From CAWIJJ01 sp963836405 (lineage in GTDB: Bacteria > Acidobacteriota > Terriglobia > Bryobacterales > Bryobacteraceae), in NCBI GenBank assembly GCA_963836405.1, contig CAWIJL010000001.1, positions 186,001 to 250,000 on the forward strand: DNA of 64,000 bases, read 5' to 3'. The position numbers were made by a program, and so were the translations under genes. This document shows positions 37,363-46,133 of this stretch, piece after piece (the stretch's first letter is position 1; the number at the start of each line of letters is the position of its first letter). The notes below the pieces were generated by a model. It saw only the letters and a list, made by a program, of their open reading frames with translations, did no database searches and was not told the origin of the DNA.

Positions 37363-38949
37363 CTAATTCGCAAGCCGCATAGACTCGACCAACGAAGCGA
37401 ACCGTCTCTGTCCCCGCAATTCGTCCCACACGGGCTCGATGTGAATCCAATTGATCCCCGGTACACGCGCGTCCCGAGCGTGCTGCAGACAATCGAGAGC
37501 GGCGTCGTGGTCGCTGAGGCCCAGGTGAAGAATTGCGAGTTGAATGGCAAATGAAGGGCTGTTCCCGTCCTGCAACCGGGCGAGGATTGCCCTGGCCTGC
37601 GCCTCGCGGTTCGTTCGGGTATAACAATAGCCCAGAAGTCCCGCGACGAACATCGGCGCCTGGATTCTGGACAGTGCCGCCTCCGCGTCCTCGTACCGGC
37701 CTTTGAGGAGGTACGCCTCGCCAAGCCACCGGTGCGCCCAGGGGTATGCGGGATCCAGTTCCAGCGCCCGTGCGCAGGCAGAAATCGCCTGATCAAAGCG
37801 CCGCATCATCAGGTAGCACGTCCCCAGGGCGCTCGTCATGACCGCAGATAACGGATCCAGTTCCAAGGCTCGCCGCAAATGGTCGAGCCCTTTGTCGAGC
37901 CGTCCGGTGGACGACAGCACCATGGCGGAATAGAGAAGGTGTGCGTTGGCGTAATTCGGATTCAGTTCCAGCGCGCGGCGAAACCCCGCTTCCGCGGCCA
38001 CCCAGTCAAAATCGAATGTCGCAAATGCAAAGGCGAGCGTCGTATGCACCTCCGCCAGCGTGCTGTCCAGTTCCAGTGCTCGTCGCGCGGCGGCCCGGCC
38101 CTTGCTGAGCACTTCGTCCAGCGGTTCCCCGGCCAGCCCCCCCATCAGGTAGCAGTCCGCCAAGCCTGCCCATGCCAGCGCCATTCCGGGATCTCTCGCC
38201 AGAACACGCTCGAAACATTCGACTGCAGCCAGAATTCCTGCCCGCGTCCTCTTGTTCCAGTGATGGCGGCCTTCGAGATAGAGACGGTATGCTTCGAGAT
38301 CGGAACTGTGGGGACGGCGGATCCTGCGGCCACCGGCCAGGCTGGCCTGCAAAGCCTCCACGATGCCGTTCGATATCTCTTCCTGAAGCTCGAACACGTC
38401 CTGCATCGTGCGGTCGTAACGCTGGGACCAGAAGTGGCAGCCATCAGCGGTATGGATCAACTGCGCGGTTATCCGCAGGCGGTCGCCGGACCGGCGGACG
38501 CTCCCTTCAAAAACGGTACGGACGCCCAGGTGCCCGCCGATCGAACGGATATCCGCCGCTTTTCCTTTGAACTGGAATGTGGAGGTACGCGCGACCACCC
38601 GTAAACCCGCAACCTGGGCAAGCGCATTGATCAACTCTTCGGTGAGCCCGTCGCAAAAGATCTCGTTCTCCTCGTCGTGATTCAGGTCCAGGAAGGGCAG
38701 AACCGCAATGGAGGGAACCGACGCGGGAGTGGCCGGCACGGGTTCTCTCAGATGGGGTCGGCTGGCCAGCCACGATTCCACCTCGGAGCGGTAGGCGAAT
38801 ACGGAACCTCTCGGCCCGTCGCGATGCCTCCGCGCAGGCAGGTTTTCAGCTTCAGCCCAGCGTTGTGCCGTGCGCACCGAGACGCCAAGGTGCGCTGCGA
38901 TTTCCTTCCACGAGTCGAGCCGCTCGGGCCCGTTCCCGAGGTCTATCAT
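37363..38949 (-). CDS. HTH / TolB-like / TPR regulator
   Basis: The 528-residue soluble protein has three parts. The first is an N-terminal winged HTH of the excisionase/MerR-like kind (SWKEIAAHLGVSVRTAQRWAEAENLPARR, with the wing up to residue 55). The second is a TolB/FlgO-type nucleotide-cyclase-associated domain (SIAVLPFLDLNHDEENEIFCDGLTEELINALAQV, VFEGSVRRSGDRLRITAQLI). The third, from about 225, is a set of TPR repeats (for example ALELNPNYANAHLLYSAMV, RALELDPLSAVMTSALGTCYLM). CadC- and adenylate-cyclase-like proteins share this plan, here without a membrane helix. It probably binds DNA as a regulator. It is divergent from a small secreted protein gene across 118 bases, an obvious candidate target. 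Confidence 0.8.
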   Translation of the reverse strand: MIDLGNGPERLDSWKEIAAHLGVSVRTAQRWAEAENLPARRHRDGPRGSVFAYRSEVESWLASRPHLREPVPATPASVPSIAVLPFLDLNHDEENEIFCDGLTEELINALAQVAGLRVVARTSTFQFKGKAADIRSIGGHLGVRTVFEGSVRRSGDRLRITAQLIHTADGCHFWSQRYDRTMQDVFELQEEISNGIVEALQASLAGGRRIRRPHSSDLEAYRLYLEGRHHWNKRTRAGILAAVECFERVLARDPGMALAWAGLADCYLMGGLAGEPLDEVLSKGRAAARRALELDSTLAEVHTTLAFAFATFDFDWVAAEAGFRRALELNPNYANAHLLYSAMVLSSTGRLDKGLDHLRRALELDPLSAVMTSALGTCYLMMRRFDQAISACARALELDPAYPWAHRWLGEAYLLKGRYEDAEAALSRIQAPMFVAGLLGYCYTRTNREAQARAILARLQDGNSPSFAIQLAILHLGLSDHDAALDCLQHARDARVPGINWIHIEPVWDELRGQRRFASLVESMRLAN

Positions 38950-39067
38950 GCAGTCCGATGATAAGACGAAGCGCCAGAAGATGACAAGGAACGACATGCC
39001 CCCTTCTGGCGGGAAATGTCGTTTTGCGGATCAACCCGGAGGGCTTATGCTCGGGCCGGAGGTTCCT

Positions 39068-39532
39068 ATGAAACGACTGCTCTTGACGATCTTCGCGGCA
39101 TGCGCCGTGGCTATGGCTCAGTCCGAATGTTCGCTTCATACCCTGCGCGGTACCTACATCGTTTCCTACTCGGGAATCGTGACGGCACAGGCGGGGTCGG
39201 TATTCTCTACCCTCCTGGGGGTGATCTCGATCGATCCCGCCAGGTCGCCCCACATCAGCGGCGGCGTCACGTTCACTGGATTTGGTCCGACACCGCTGTT
39301 CATTCCCGCCGCCGGAACCGTACAGGTGAACGCGGATTGCACCGGTACCATTCGCCTCGGCAATCCGGGCACCGGCGAAACGGAAGTCGATCAGTTCATT
39401 TACGACCAGGACAACAAGACGATTCACGCCACGGTGATCACCGTCGCCATCGGCAATATCGCATCCCTGGGAACTTGGAAGAAGATTTCACCGACGCCGG
39501 GTGTCGCCACCTGGCAGGCGCCACCGAAGTAA
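39068..39532 (+). CDS. Small secreted protein of unknown function
   Basis: The ATG at 39068 gives a 154-residue product with signal peptide MKRLLLTIFAACAVAMAQS and a mature beta-rich domain: GTYIVSYSGIVTA, STLLGVISIDPARS, AAGTVQVNADCTGTIRL, DQFIYDQDNKTIHATVI. The two cysteines (ECSLH and NADCTG) could form a disulphide. It resembles small exported proteins common in acidobacteria, but I cannot name a family. It lies divergent to the TPR regulator. Confidence 0.7.
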   Translation: MKRLLLTIFAACAVAMAQSECSLHTLRGTYIVSYSGIVTAQAGSVFSTLLGVISIDPARSPHISGGVTFTGFGPTPLFIPAAGTVQVNADCTGTIRLGNPGTGETEVDQFIYDQDNKTIHATVITVAIGNIASLGTWKKISPTPGVATWQAPPK

Positions 39533-39713
39533 TGTACGCCCTGTCCCGCGCCGCCCACGGCGTCCTGATGGGTTGCCCCTGGGACCACGGCCAGACGACG
39601 TGCGGCGCCCCGACAAAGACGGCGAGCATAATCCGTAACGCAGAGCCGCAATGTCTTCGTTGCAGCTATAGCGCACGCGAACTTGCCACCATGCGGACTG
39701 CCGCCAATACAAA

Positions 39714-40157
39714 TCAGGCGTTTGCCCGAAGGGCCATCGGAGCGAGGCCAAGCTGCACCAGAACGCCGAGATTGTCCCACGTAATCCACAATTCGGCCAT
39801 TCTGCCGGAGCAGAAGCGAACCACGCCGCTAAAGTCGAACTCGACGTGTTTACCGGTTGGCGGAATAGGGCCCCACTGCCCGGTTTGCGTGCCGGAATAG
39901 TTACAGTACACGGCCACGTAGTCGCCTTCCGCAACCGCAAATCGAACGGTGTAGCAACCGTTAGGAACACCCGCCTGGTCCGTTTCGAGGAACTTCTTGA
40001 AGGCGGCCAGATTGCGGATGTCAACCCCTGGGGTCGCCGGGCAGTGGCGCACGAAATCCGGCGCAACGAGATCGTCCAGCGTGTCGAGTTGGTGCTGATT
40101 CAAGGCTTCAACGAAACGCTGGAGTAGTGCTTTGTTGCGTTCTTCGAGTTCAGCCAT
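39714..40157 (-). CDS. SnoaL-like/ester cyclase family protein (NTF2 fold)
   Basis: The 147-residue product starts MAELEERNKALLQRFVEALNQHQLDTLDDLVAPDFVRH and contains NLAAFKKFLETDQAG, GDYVAVYCNYSGTQTGQWGPIPPTGKHVEFD and KMAEL-type ending GRMAELWITWDNLGVLVQLGL. This is the normal pattern and length of the SnoaL-like polyketide cyclase group. The fold serves as a small-molecule isomerase, cyclase or hydrolase pocket; the substrate is unknown. Stand-alone gene. Confidence 0.8.
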   Translation of the reverse strand: MAELEERNKALLQRFVEALNQHQLDTLDDLVAPDFVRHCPATPGVDIRNLAAFKKFLETDQAGVPNGCYTVRFAVAEGDYVAVYCNYSGTQTGQWGPIPPTGKHVEFDFSGVVRFCSGRMAELWITWDNLGVLVQLGLAPMALRANA

Positions 40158-40504
40158 GGTCCAATCCTACTTGCGTCCGCGCGTGTAAGGTGACGCTTTG
40201 GGTTGGAGCATCAGAGCTTCGGATTGCGCTGGTTGAAGATCTCTCCGGTTGTGGCCTACAAGCAGGATTTGACCGGATCACGCCCTTGCAACCCATTTTC
40301 CCAGGTGGCCAGCTTACATGCCGATCCAATCGCACGTGACCGTATCCGGCTGGTAGGTCAGGGCGCGATGGTCCCAACCCGGATACGGGACCGGTCGGTG
40401 CTTTCCTCCAATCGGCGGAAGTGAAGCGATAGACGACGGGGATTGGGGCAGCACAGCCGATGGCTTTTACGGCAAGATATCGAAATTCACCGGAAGCGAG
40501 TCAA
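40158..40504. other. Gene-free stretch with no recognisable feature
   Basis: About 350 bases between the SnoaL-like gene and the DUF6599 remnant. Short open frames exist on both strands but none shows a ribosome site, signal or family motif. It borders the gene debris at 40505-41628 and may be decayed coding sequence. Confidence 0.5.
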
Positions 40505-40691
40505 CTGAAGCGCGGCCACATGCCGCAGACGCCGGCCTCGGCGGCGGGCGTGTTGCAGAAAACTGCGCGAACGCTACAACGAGAACACCGCCGCCAAGTT
40601 GGGTGACGAAGCGTTCCAGACCACAGACAAGTATTTGGGCAAGCTCTGCTTCCTCCGCAATGGACGCTACATCGCCGGCTGGGCCATCACC
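40505..40691 (+). pseudogene. Remnant of a DUF6599-like gene (3' part)
   Basis: The sequence matches the 3' part of the intact DUF6599-like gene around 44778-45001. It reads LKRGHM, then after a deletion TPASAAGVLQ, ERYNENTAAKLGDEAFQTTDKYLGKLCFLRNGRYIAGWAIT, with frame changes. Upstream parts are missing. As at the intact locus, it is followed immediately by an oppositely oriented esterase 3' end, so the arrangement of both genes appears to have been duplicated together before decaying. Confidence 0.7.
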
Positions 40692-40697
40692 GCGGTG

Positions 40698-41604
40698 TTA
40701 CTGGAAGAGTTTCGGCGCGAATTCGTTCAGGTAATCGCGCCAGTTGATCCAGATGTGGCCGCCTTCGCTTTCCTTGAAGACCACGTTGAACCCGTGCTTC
40801 TTGAACAAATCCACCCAAGCTTCACGTCGTAACCCGCGAACTCAAATGCCTCCAGCATCACCTGGTTATTGATCGGCCAGCTTCCCGCGTAAAACGTCCC
40901 GTAGGGCTGCCCCGGCACGATATGGTCGTTGCGCCCCTCCTGCATGAAAATGCGAATCGGCTTCGGCTCCGTCTTGCGGATCAATCCGGGCAGCGAGTCC
41001 GCCCCCTTCATGGCCACAAACGTACCCATGAAGCTGAGCACGCGGTGAAACTGGTCGGGCCGGTTCCAGGCCGCTGCGAATGCACCCACGGCGCCCGTGC
41101 TGATGCCCGCGATCGCGCGATCGTCCGGATTCTTCGAAAGGTTATAGCCTTTGGCACCTCGGGAATCAGTTCCTCGAGGAGGAATCGCGAATAACGATCG
41201 CTCAGCGAGTCGTATTCGAACACGCGCTCGAAACGGCTCTGCGCCTGTGGCATGGAGGGCGGCAGCACGCCCGGATCGACGAAGATGCCGATCATCGCGG
41301 GCAAGTCGCCCTTCGCGATCAGGTTGTCCAGCACCGCCGGCACGCGCTCGCCGTTCCCCAGGCGTCCGCTGCCGTCCAGAAAAATCATCACCGGCGCCGG
41401 ACTGTCGGCCTTGTACTGCGCCGGCACGTACACAGCGTAATTATGCGGCGTGCCCGGATAGAAGCGGCCGGGCGGCAGCACGTGCTTCGTGACCGTGCCC
41501 TGAGGAACGCCGGGCTGAACCTGCGAATCCGGTCCGAGGGCGTAATCCTGAGCGCAGCCGCAGCCCGCCGCGCACGCCAGCAAAAGAGCGAAACGAATCT
41601 TCAT
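40698..41604 (-). pseudogene. Chimeric, frameshifted esterase pseudogene
   Basis: From the ATG at 41604 the sequence copies the first 264 codons of the esterase at 35525-37285, including the signal peptide. A single-base deletion near 41153 (TTGGCACC where copy 1 has TTGGCCACC) breaks the frame before the nucleophile elbow. At 40818 homology to copy 1 ends abruptly. A different esterase's C-terminal end follows in a third frame: LFKKHGFNVVFKESEGGHI, NWRDYLNEFAPKLFQ, stop at 40698. This looks like recombination between two esterase paralogues followed by decay. Confidence 0.75.
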
Positions 41605-41628
41605 GCAGCATGAATTATATGTGATGAG
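40818..41628. repeat. 811-bp duplicated segment, copy 2
   Basis: Second copy of the segment at 36498-37309, in the same orientation and one base shorter, the missing base being the frameshift near 41153. Differences are scattered substitutions, many of them silent, which suggests the copy existed for some time before or while decaying. Confidence 0.85.
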
Positions 41629-41831
41629 GATTTGATCTGGCCTGTCGCGCCGTCACGCGAACCCGAAACCGATGCCTGGAGTGATGGCCTATGCCCGACT
41701 CGCGAGGCGGCAGTTGCGGTTGTCCGAGCGTTGGCCCTGCGAGTTGCCGCCGACTGCACCGGATGTCATGAGCCGTTTGCCACCGGTGAAGGCAGGTCCC
41801 ATCCGGCCAATCCACACACCGGCCCCGCGCT

Positions 41832-42980
41832 CTATGCCGATTGCATATCGATTCCCCGCACCCAGCCGAGATTGAACGGCAGTTCGGTCATCGGACCCTG
41901 CCACTTCAACTCCTTCTCGATGTCAGGGTGCATGCGGTAGGCCTTTTTGATATCCGCCACCTTGGCCCCCAGCACGTCGATTTTGGCCGAGTCGTACTGC
42001 CCGATGCCCAGCCCGCCGGCGAACTTCGCGTAACCCAGCCATTCCGGATCCACGCCCATCGCTTCCGCCCCTATGCGGTCCGCGGCCACGATGTCCACCG
42101 ATGCAATCGCCACCCGCGAAGCTACCGGCGTCCCGGAGTTCGGCCCGTTGCCTTCCATGCCCTCGTACCCGTCGATCACCGACAGGCCCCAGTTCGGTGC
42201 CAGTTTCTGCACGGTGACCAGCATGTTGTAGTGCGTCTGCCGCAGCCCGACGTGGTATTTGCGCTTCTCGTTCCAGCGCACCGTTTCTCCGGGAGCATAG
42301 TGCAGCGGCGAGCCCAGCGCCATGTTCTTGAGCCCAAGCGAAGCGATCACCGTGTTGTGGGTCTTCAGTATCGCGCAGGAGATAACGAAAGCGTCCGGAT
42401 CGAACAGTCTGGCCGCCAACCGCACCGGCACCACGTGAAGATTGGCATCGAGCAGCGCAGCCCGTTCGAATTTGGCTTCGCGGTTCAGGTCCACCAGGCT
42501 GAGTTTCTGGCGGGAGTACTCGCCGGGCAGAGCCTTGTACTTGAAATTCTCGAACGCCACCTCGGTATCGCCGGCGGAGGACTCGGCAATCACTATCGGC
42601 CCCTTGAACCGCTCGGAGAGGTAGTCGGCAATGCCCCGCATGGCATCGACGTTGCTGGCGGCCAACTGGTTCTGGGTATTGACAAAGTTGGGTTTGATGA
42701 GGGCGTACTTCTTGCCCTTCATCTTCGCCTGAATTTCCTTGTCGATCGCCTTCAGCGCGTCATAGACGTTCTTGCGCCGGTTTTCGCCGTGAATCAGCGC
42801 CACGTTGGAGCGCGTTTCGAGACCGGGGAGAGGCTCTGGATTTCCCTGATTGCCCGGCCTGCGTACAGGCGGGGGTGCCTGGCCCGTTGGAGGGGCCTGT
42901 TGTGCCACGACTCGGCTCCGGAGCACTGCCGCCGCTCCCGCCAGTTGAAAAAGACTCCTGCGTGCAAAAACTTTCGACAT
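41832..42980 (-). CDS. DUF362 family protein with export signal
   Basis: The 382-residue product starts MSKVFARRSLFQLAGAAAVL, a twin-arginine-like signal (RRSLFQ), then a proline/glycine-rich segment to about 50. The DUF362 core follows: KYALIKPNFVNTQNQLAASNVDAMRGIADYL, GPIVIAESSAGDTEVAFENF, DAFVISCAILKTHNTVIASLGLKNMALG and GYEGMEGNGPNSGTPV. Some DUF362 proteins carry extra iron-sulphur motifs; none is seen here. The family's reaction is not established. It is divergent from the Tat-exported aldo/keto reductase gene over 70 bases, suggesting joint control. Confidence 0.82.
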   Translation of the reverse strand: MSKVFARRSLFQLAGAAAVLRSRVVAQQAPPTGQAPPPVRRPGNQGNPEPLPGLETRSNVALIHGENRRKNVYDALKAIDKEIQAKMKGKKYALIKPNFVNTQNQLAASNVDAMRGIADYLSERFKGPIVIAESSAGDTEVAFENFKYKALPGEYSRQKLSLVDLNREAKFERAALLDANLHVVPVRLAARLFDPDAFVISCAILKTHNTVIASLGLKNMALGSPLHYAPGETVRWNEKRKYHVGLRQTHYNMLVTVQKLAPNWGLSVIDGYEGMEGNGPNSGTPVASRVAIASVDIVAADRIGAEAMGVDPEWLGYAKFAGGLGIGQYDSAKIDVLGAKVADIKKAYRMHPDIEKELKWQGPMTELPFNLGWVRGIDMQSA

Positions 42981-43041
42981 ACAATCGCTCCTCTCGGACG
43001 CCTTCGATTACAATTAGGATATTATCACTCTTTAATCCGTT

Positions 43042-43046
43042 GGAGG
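43042..43046 (+). promoter_or_regulatory. Ribosome binding site of the aldo/keto reductase gene
   Basis: GGAGG four bases before the ATG at 43051 fixes the start in front of the twin-arginine signal. Confidence 0.7.
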
Positions 43047-43050
43047 AACG

Positions 43051-44226
43051 ATGAATAACGCTTCGCGTCGTAAATTTCTGGCGGCCGGACTGGCTTTGCC
43101 CGCTGCCGCATCGGCCACCCGCACCTCGGCTGAGCCGGAACCGCAACAGGCCCCGTCCAGGCTGCCCTCCAGCCCCGTCCTGCAATACAGGACTTTGGGC
43201 AAGACCGGTCTGAAAGTCACCTCCGTAGGTTTCGGCTGCATGATTACCTCGGACGGAAGCGTCGTGGAACGCGCCGCGGACCTGGGCATCACCTATTTCG
43301 ACACGGCTCGCGGCTATCAGAGCGGCAACAACGAGCGCATGGTCGGCGCCGCCCTCAAGAACAAAAGGAAGGATATCGTTCTCTCCACCAAGACGCAGGC
43401 CCGCACCAAGGCGGAAGCTCTCGCCCACATCGACACCAGCTTGAAAGAGTTGGGCACCGATTTCGTCGACATCTGGTACCTGCACGCCCGCTCGCGTCCG
43501 GAAGACATCACCGACGATCTCATCGATGCGCAGCAGACCGCCAAACAGGCCGGAAAGATCCGCTTCGCCGGCGTCAGCACCCACAGCGGACAGCCTACGC
43601 TGATCCCCTTTCTCGCCAAGCACCCGAAGATCGACGTGATCCTGACGGCCTACAACTTCACCATGGAGCCGGTGCTGACCAGCGTCATCGAAGAGGCGTC
43701 CAAGGCCGGCAAAGGCGTTGTGGCCATGAAGGTGATGGCCGGGGGCGCAGGTGCCGGCCGCGGCGGCCAGCCGAACCCCAACGCAGCCAAGCTCAAACAG
43801 CCCGGCGCACTGCTGGCCGCGCTCCAGTGGGCCATTCGAATCCCAGGCGTCAACACCTCCATCCCGAGCATTACCGATAACGACCAGCTCGACGAAAACA
43901 TCAAGGCCATGGCCGCCCCATTCGGCGCGCCCGAGCAGAGACTGCTGGCCATGCACCGGGAAGTCCTCCGCCCCTACTACTGCAATATGTGCGGCAAGTG
44001 CGAAGGCACCTGCCGGCTGGGGCTTCCGGTGGCCGACATCCTCCGTTTTGCCACCTACGCCGACGGCTACGGCCAGTTCTCGCTCGGTCGCGATAATTTC
44101 CGCACCCTTTCCCCGGAACATGCCGGCGTGCGCTGCGGCGATTGCCCCGGCTGCACCGTGCAATGCCCGCACGGAGTCAAAGTGGCCGACCGCCTGATCC
44201 GCGCGCAGGAGCTCTTTGCATGCTGA
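43051..44226 (+). CDS. Tat-exported aldo/keto reductase with C-terminal iron-sulphur motifs
   Basis: The 391-residue product starts MNNASRRKFLAAGLALPAAA, a twin-arginine signal (SRRKFL). It is followed by a full aldo/keto reductase barrel: LGKTGLKVTSVGFGCM, FDTARGY (D and Y), STKTQA (K), IWYLHARS (H), KIRFAGVSTHS and AMKVMAGGAG. After about 310 come two cysteine clusters, CNMCGKCEGTC and CGDCPGCTVQCPHGV, each C-x2-C-x2-C-x3-C and suited to [4Fe-4S] centres. It would therefore move electrons between Fe-S centres and a carbonyl or alcohol in the periplasm, where free NADPH is not expected. The gene overlaps the next one by seven bases. Confidence 0.85.
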   Translation: MNNASRRKFLAAGLALPAAASATRTSAEPEPQQAPSRLPSSPVLQYRTLGKTGLKVTSVGFGCMITSDGSVVERAADLGITYFDTARGYQSGNNERMVGAALKNKRKDIVLSTKTQARTKAEALAHIDTSLKELGTDFVDIWYLHARSRPEDITDDLIDAQQTAKQAGKIRFAGVSTHSGQPTLIPFLAKHPKIDVILTAYNFTMEPVLTSVIEEASKAGKGVVAMKVMAGGAGAGRGGQPNPNAAKLKQPGALLAALQWAIRIPGVNTSIPSITDNDQLDENIKAMAAPFGAPEQRLLAMHREVLRPYYCNMCGKCEGTCRLGLPVADILRFATYADGYGQFSLGRDNFRTLSPEHAGVRCGDCPGCTVQCPHGVKVADRLIRAQELFAC

Positions 44227-45056
44227 AGGCAGTTGCCGGATTGGTTCTGATTTCAGGTTTTGTGGCGGCCGCGCAGGACAAAGCGGCCGCCCCGTCCTGT
44301 GGCATGGTCCCCGGGTGGACCCAGAGCGGCGGCTTGCGCACCTACGACGCGGACAACCTCTTCGAGTACATGAACGGCAACTCCGAGGGCTACATCAGCT
44401 ACGGGTTCCTGAAGATGCAGGGCGTCACCTGCCACAAGGCGGGCGTCACCTTCGTGGTGGACATTTCGGATATGGGCGATGCCGATTCCGCCTTCGGCAT
44501 CTTCGCCGCCAACCGCGACCTTCGCCTTCCGGCGTACCCCGTCGGCATGGGCGGGCAGATCGTCCCCCGCCGGCTCATATTCGCCAAAGACAAATATTAC
44601 CTGGAGATCGCCGCCAACCCGGAGGGGGACCACTCGGCCGAATTGAAGGCCTGGGCCGCTGCCCTGGACAAGTCGGTATCTGGCCTGTCGACCCCACCGG
44701 CGGCTCTCTCCTGGTTCCCCGCCGAGAAGCAGCAGACGCTCCGGCTGATCCCGGAGAGCGTGCTCGGAATGCGGGCCCTGAAACGCGGCTACATGGCGCA
44801 ATACGAGTACGGTAAAGCGTTCGTCGTGTTCGAAGATACGCCGGCCTCGGCGGCAGCGGTGATGCAGAAGATGCGCGAGCGGTATAACGAGAACACCGCC
44901 GCCAAAGTCGCTGACGAAGCGTTTCAGACCGCGGACAAGTACTTGGGCAAGCTCTGTTTCTTCCGCAAGGGACGCTACATCGCCGGCTGGGCCATCACCG
45001 GTGACGGTCCGGACCCACTCGCAGCAAGCACTACGCTGGCGGAGAAGATTCACTAG
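44220..45056 (+). CDS. Secreted DUF6599-like protein
   Basis: The 278-residue product starts MLKAVAGLVLISGFVAAAQ, a Sec signal peptide. It contains GLRTYDADNLFEYMNGNSEGYISYGF, VDISDMGDADSAFGIFAANRD, KDKYYLEIAAN and KYLGKLCFFRKGRYIAGWAIT, resembling the acidobacterial DUF6599 group. The ATG at 44220 overlaps the end of the aldo/keto reductase (stop 44224-44226), so the two are translationally coupled. No catalytic motif is recognised; a periplasmic partner of the reductase is inferred. A decayed partial copy lies at 40505-40691. Confidence 0.75.
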   Translation: MLKAVAGLVLISGFVAAAQDKAAAPSCGMVPGWTQSGGLRTYDADNLFEYMNGNSEGYISYGFLKMQGVTCHKAGVTFVVDISDMGDADSAFGIFAANRDLRLPAYPVGMGGQIVPRRLIFAKDKYYLEIAANPEGDHSAELKAWAAALDKSVSGLSTPPAALSWFPAEKQQTLRLIPESVLGMRALKRGYMAQYEYGKAFVVFEDTPASAAAVMQKMRERYNENTAAKVADEAFQTADKYLGKLCFFRKGRYIAGWAITGDGPDPLAASTTLAEKIH

Positions 45057-45066
45057 AAGAGAGCCG

Positions 45067-45430
45067 TTACTGAAACAGTTTCGGCGCGAATTCGTTTGTC
45101 GCGAACCAGAACCGCTTTAGACCCTTTTTGAGTTGCGCGCTGTCGAACTGCGCGGGGTACTTCTCAGGCCCGCGGCGGAGTTGCAGCCGCACCCCGGCCG
45201 AGCCCCAGCGCCTTCAGCAGCCCTGATCTGTACGCACCGATTTAGCCGAACTTGGCGAGGTTGGAAATCGCGATCGTCAGCGTATGGTTTGCCGGGCATC
45301 GAGAGTCCCGCGATGCCCGGTTCCCGCGGTCGGCCAGCACCCGGTAGCGCGTCTCACCAGGGGCATGATGTCGTTGTTGAAGTCTTGCAGGATGCACCGC
45401 GTCTCTACCTGAACCGAGTGATCTTTTACA
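45067..45430 (-). pseudogene. Heavily decayed esterase remnant
   Basis: Reading from right to left, pieces of an enterochelin-esterase-like protein appear in changing frames: DFNNDIMPLV, YRVLADRGNRAIAGLSMPGKPYALTIAISNLAKFG, KYPAQFDSAQLKKGLKRFWFAT, then NEFAPKLFQ and stop at 45067. In relatives about 40 residues (through the GGHxWINWRDYL histidine motif) lie between FWFAT and NEFAPKLFQ, so there is an internal deletion in addition to frameshifts and a stop. The 3' end matches that of the pseudogene at 40698. Convergent to the DUF6599-like gene. Confidence 0.65.
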
Positions 45431-45453
45431 TGTCGCCGCGCGAGAATAGGCTC

Positions 45454-46121
45454 ATGCGAACCCCGGGTTCCATCGCCCGAACGGCCGCGGCATTGGCCTG
45501 CCTCACCCTGATTCCCACGGCCGCTCCCAAACCGCAGAGGAATGCGCCCAGCCTGGCCCGGTTCTCGTATTACGTGCTGTCCCTCTCCTATGCGCCTGAC
45601 TTCTGCGTCCAGGCAGGAAGATTCAAGGACCCGAGGGAATGCGCTCCCGGACGGCGCGCCGGCTTTGTAGTGCATGGGCTGTGGCCTCAGGACGAAAACG
45701 GCCGCGGACCGGAAAAGTGCGTACCCGCCATGCCCTGGCCCGCGCAATCCTCCAGGCAACTCTCAACTACGTCCCCACCGAATCGCTGATCCAGCATGAG
45801 TGGGCCACGCACGGAACATGCAGCGGCATGAGCGCGGCGGACTATTTTGCCGCTCTTCGAAGGGCGCGGGACTCGATCGTAATTCCCTCCGACCTCAAGT
45901 AGCCGGCACAAACGCTGGAGCTCAGCCCGGAGCGGTCGAAGCCAAATTCGCCGCCGTCAATCCGTCGGCGCCGAAAGGGGCGTTTCGCGCCTCCTGCTAC
46001 CGCGACGGCACGTTGTCAGGAGGTTCGTATCTGCCTGAACAAAGACCTCTCCCCGCGCGCATGCAGCGCGAGCGTGGGCGTTTGCCGCCTGGCGGAAGTC
46101 ACCCTGCTGCCTGTCCGTTAG
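45454..46121 (+). pseudogene. RNase T2-family gene with several frame breaks
   Basis: The ATG at 45454 opens a signal peptide (MRTPGSIARTAAALACLTLI), then SYYVLSLSYAPDFCVQ and the first catalytic motif VVHGLWPQ. Near 45725 the frame shifts to LIQHEWATHGTCSG, containing the second catalytic motif. A TAG at 45900-45902 (IPSDLK-stop) follows. VEAKFAAVNPSAPKGAFRASCYRDG then appears in a third reading, and CQEVRICLNKDLSPRACSASVGVCR in the second frame again, ending at 46121. A functional enzyme would be a secreted RNA-degrading nuclease. With at least three frame changes and one nonsense codon it is judged a pseudogene. Confidence 0.7.
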
Positions 46122-46133
46122 AAACGAGCGCTG

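Noticed and set aside
41632..41831. Possible cytochrome c fragment (CTGCH motif) between the esterase pseudogene and DUF362
   Set aside because: One CxxCH motif occurs in a short frame without signal peptide, distal methionine or flanking homology; it can arise by chance.
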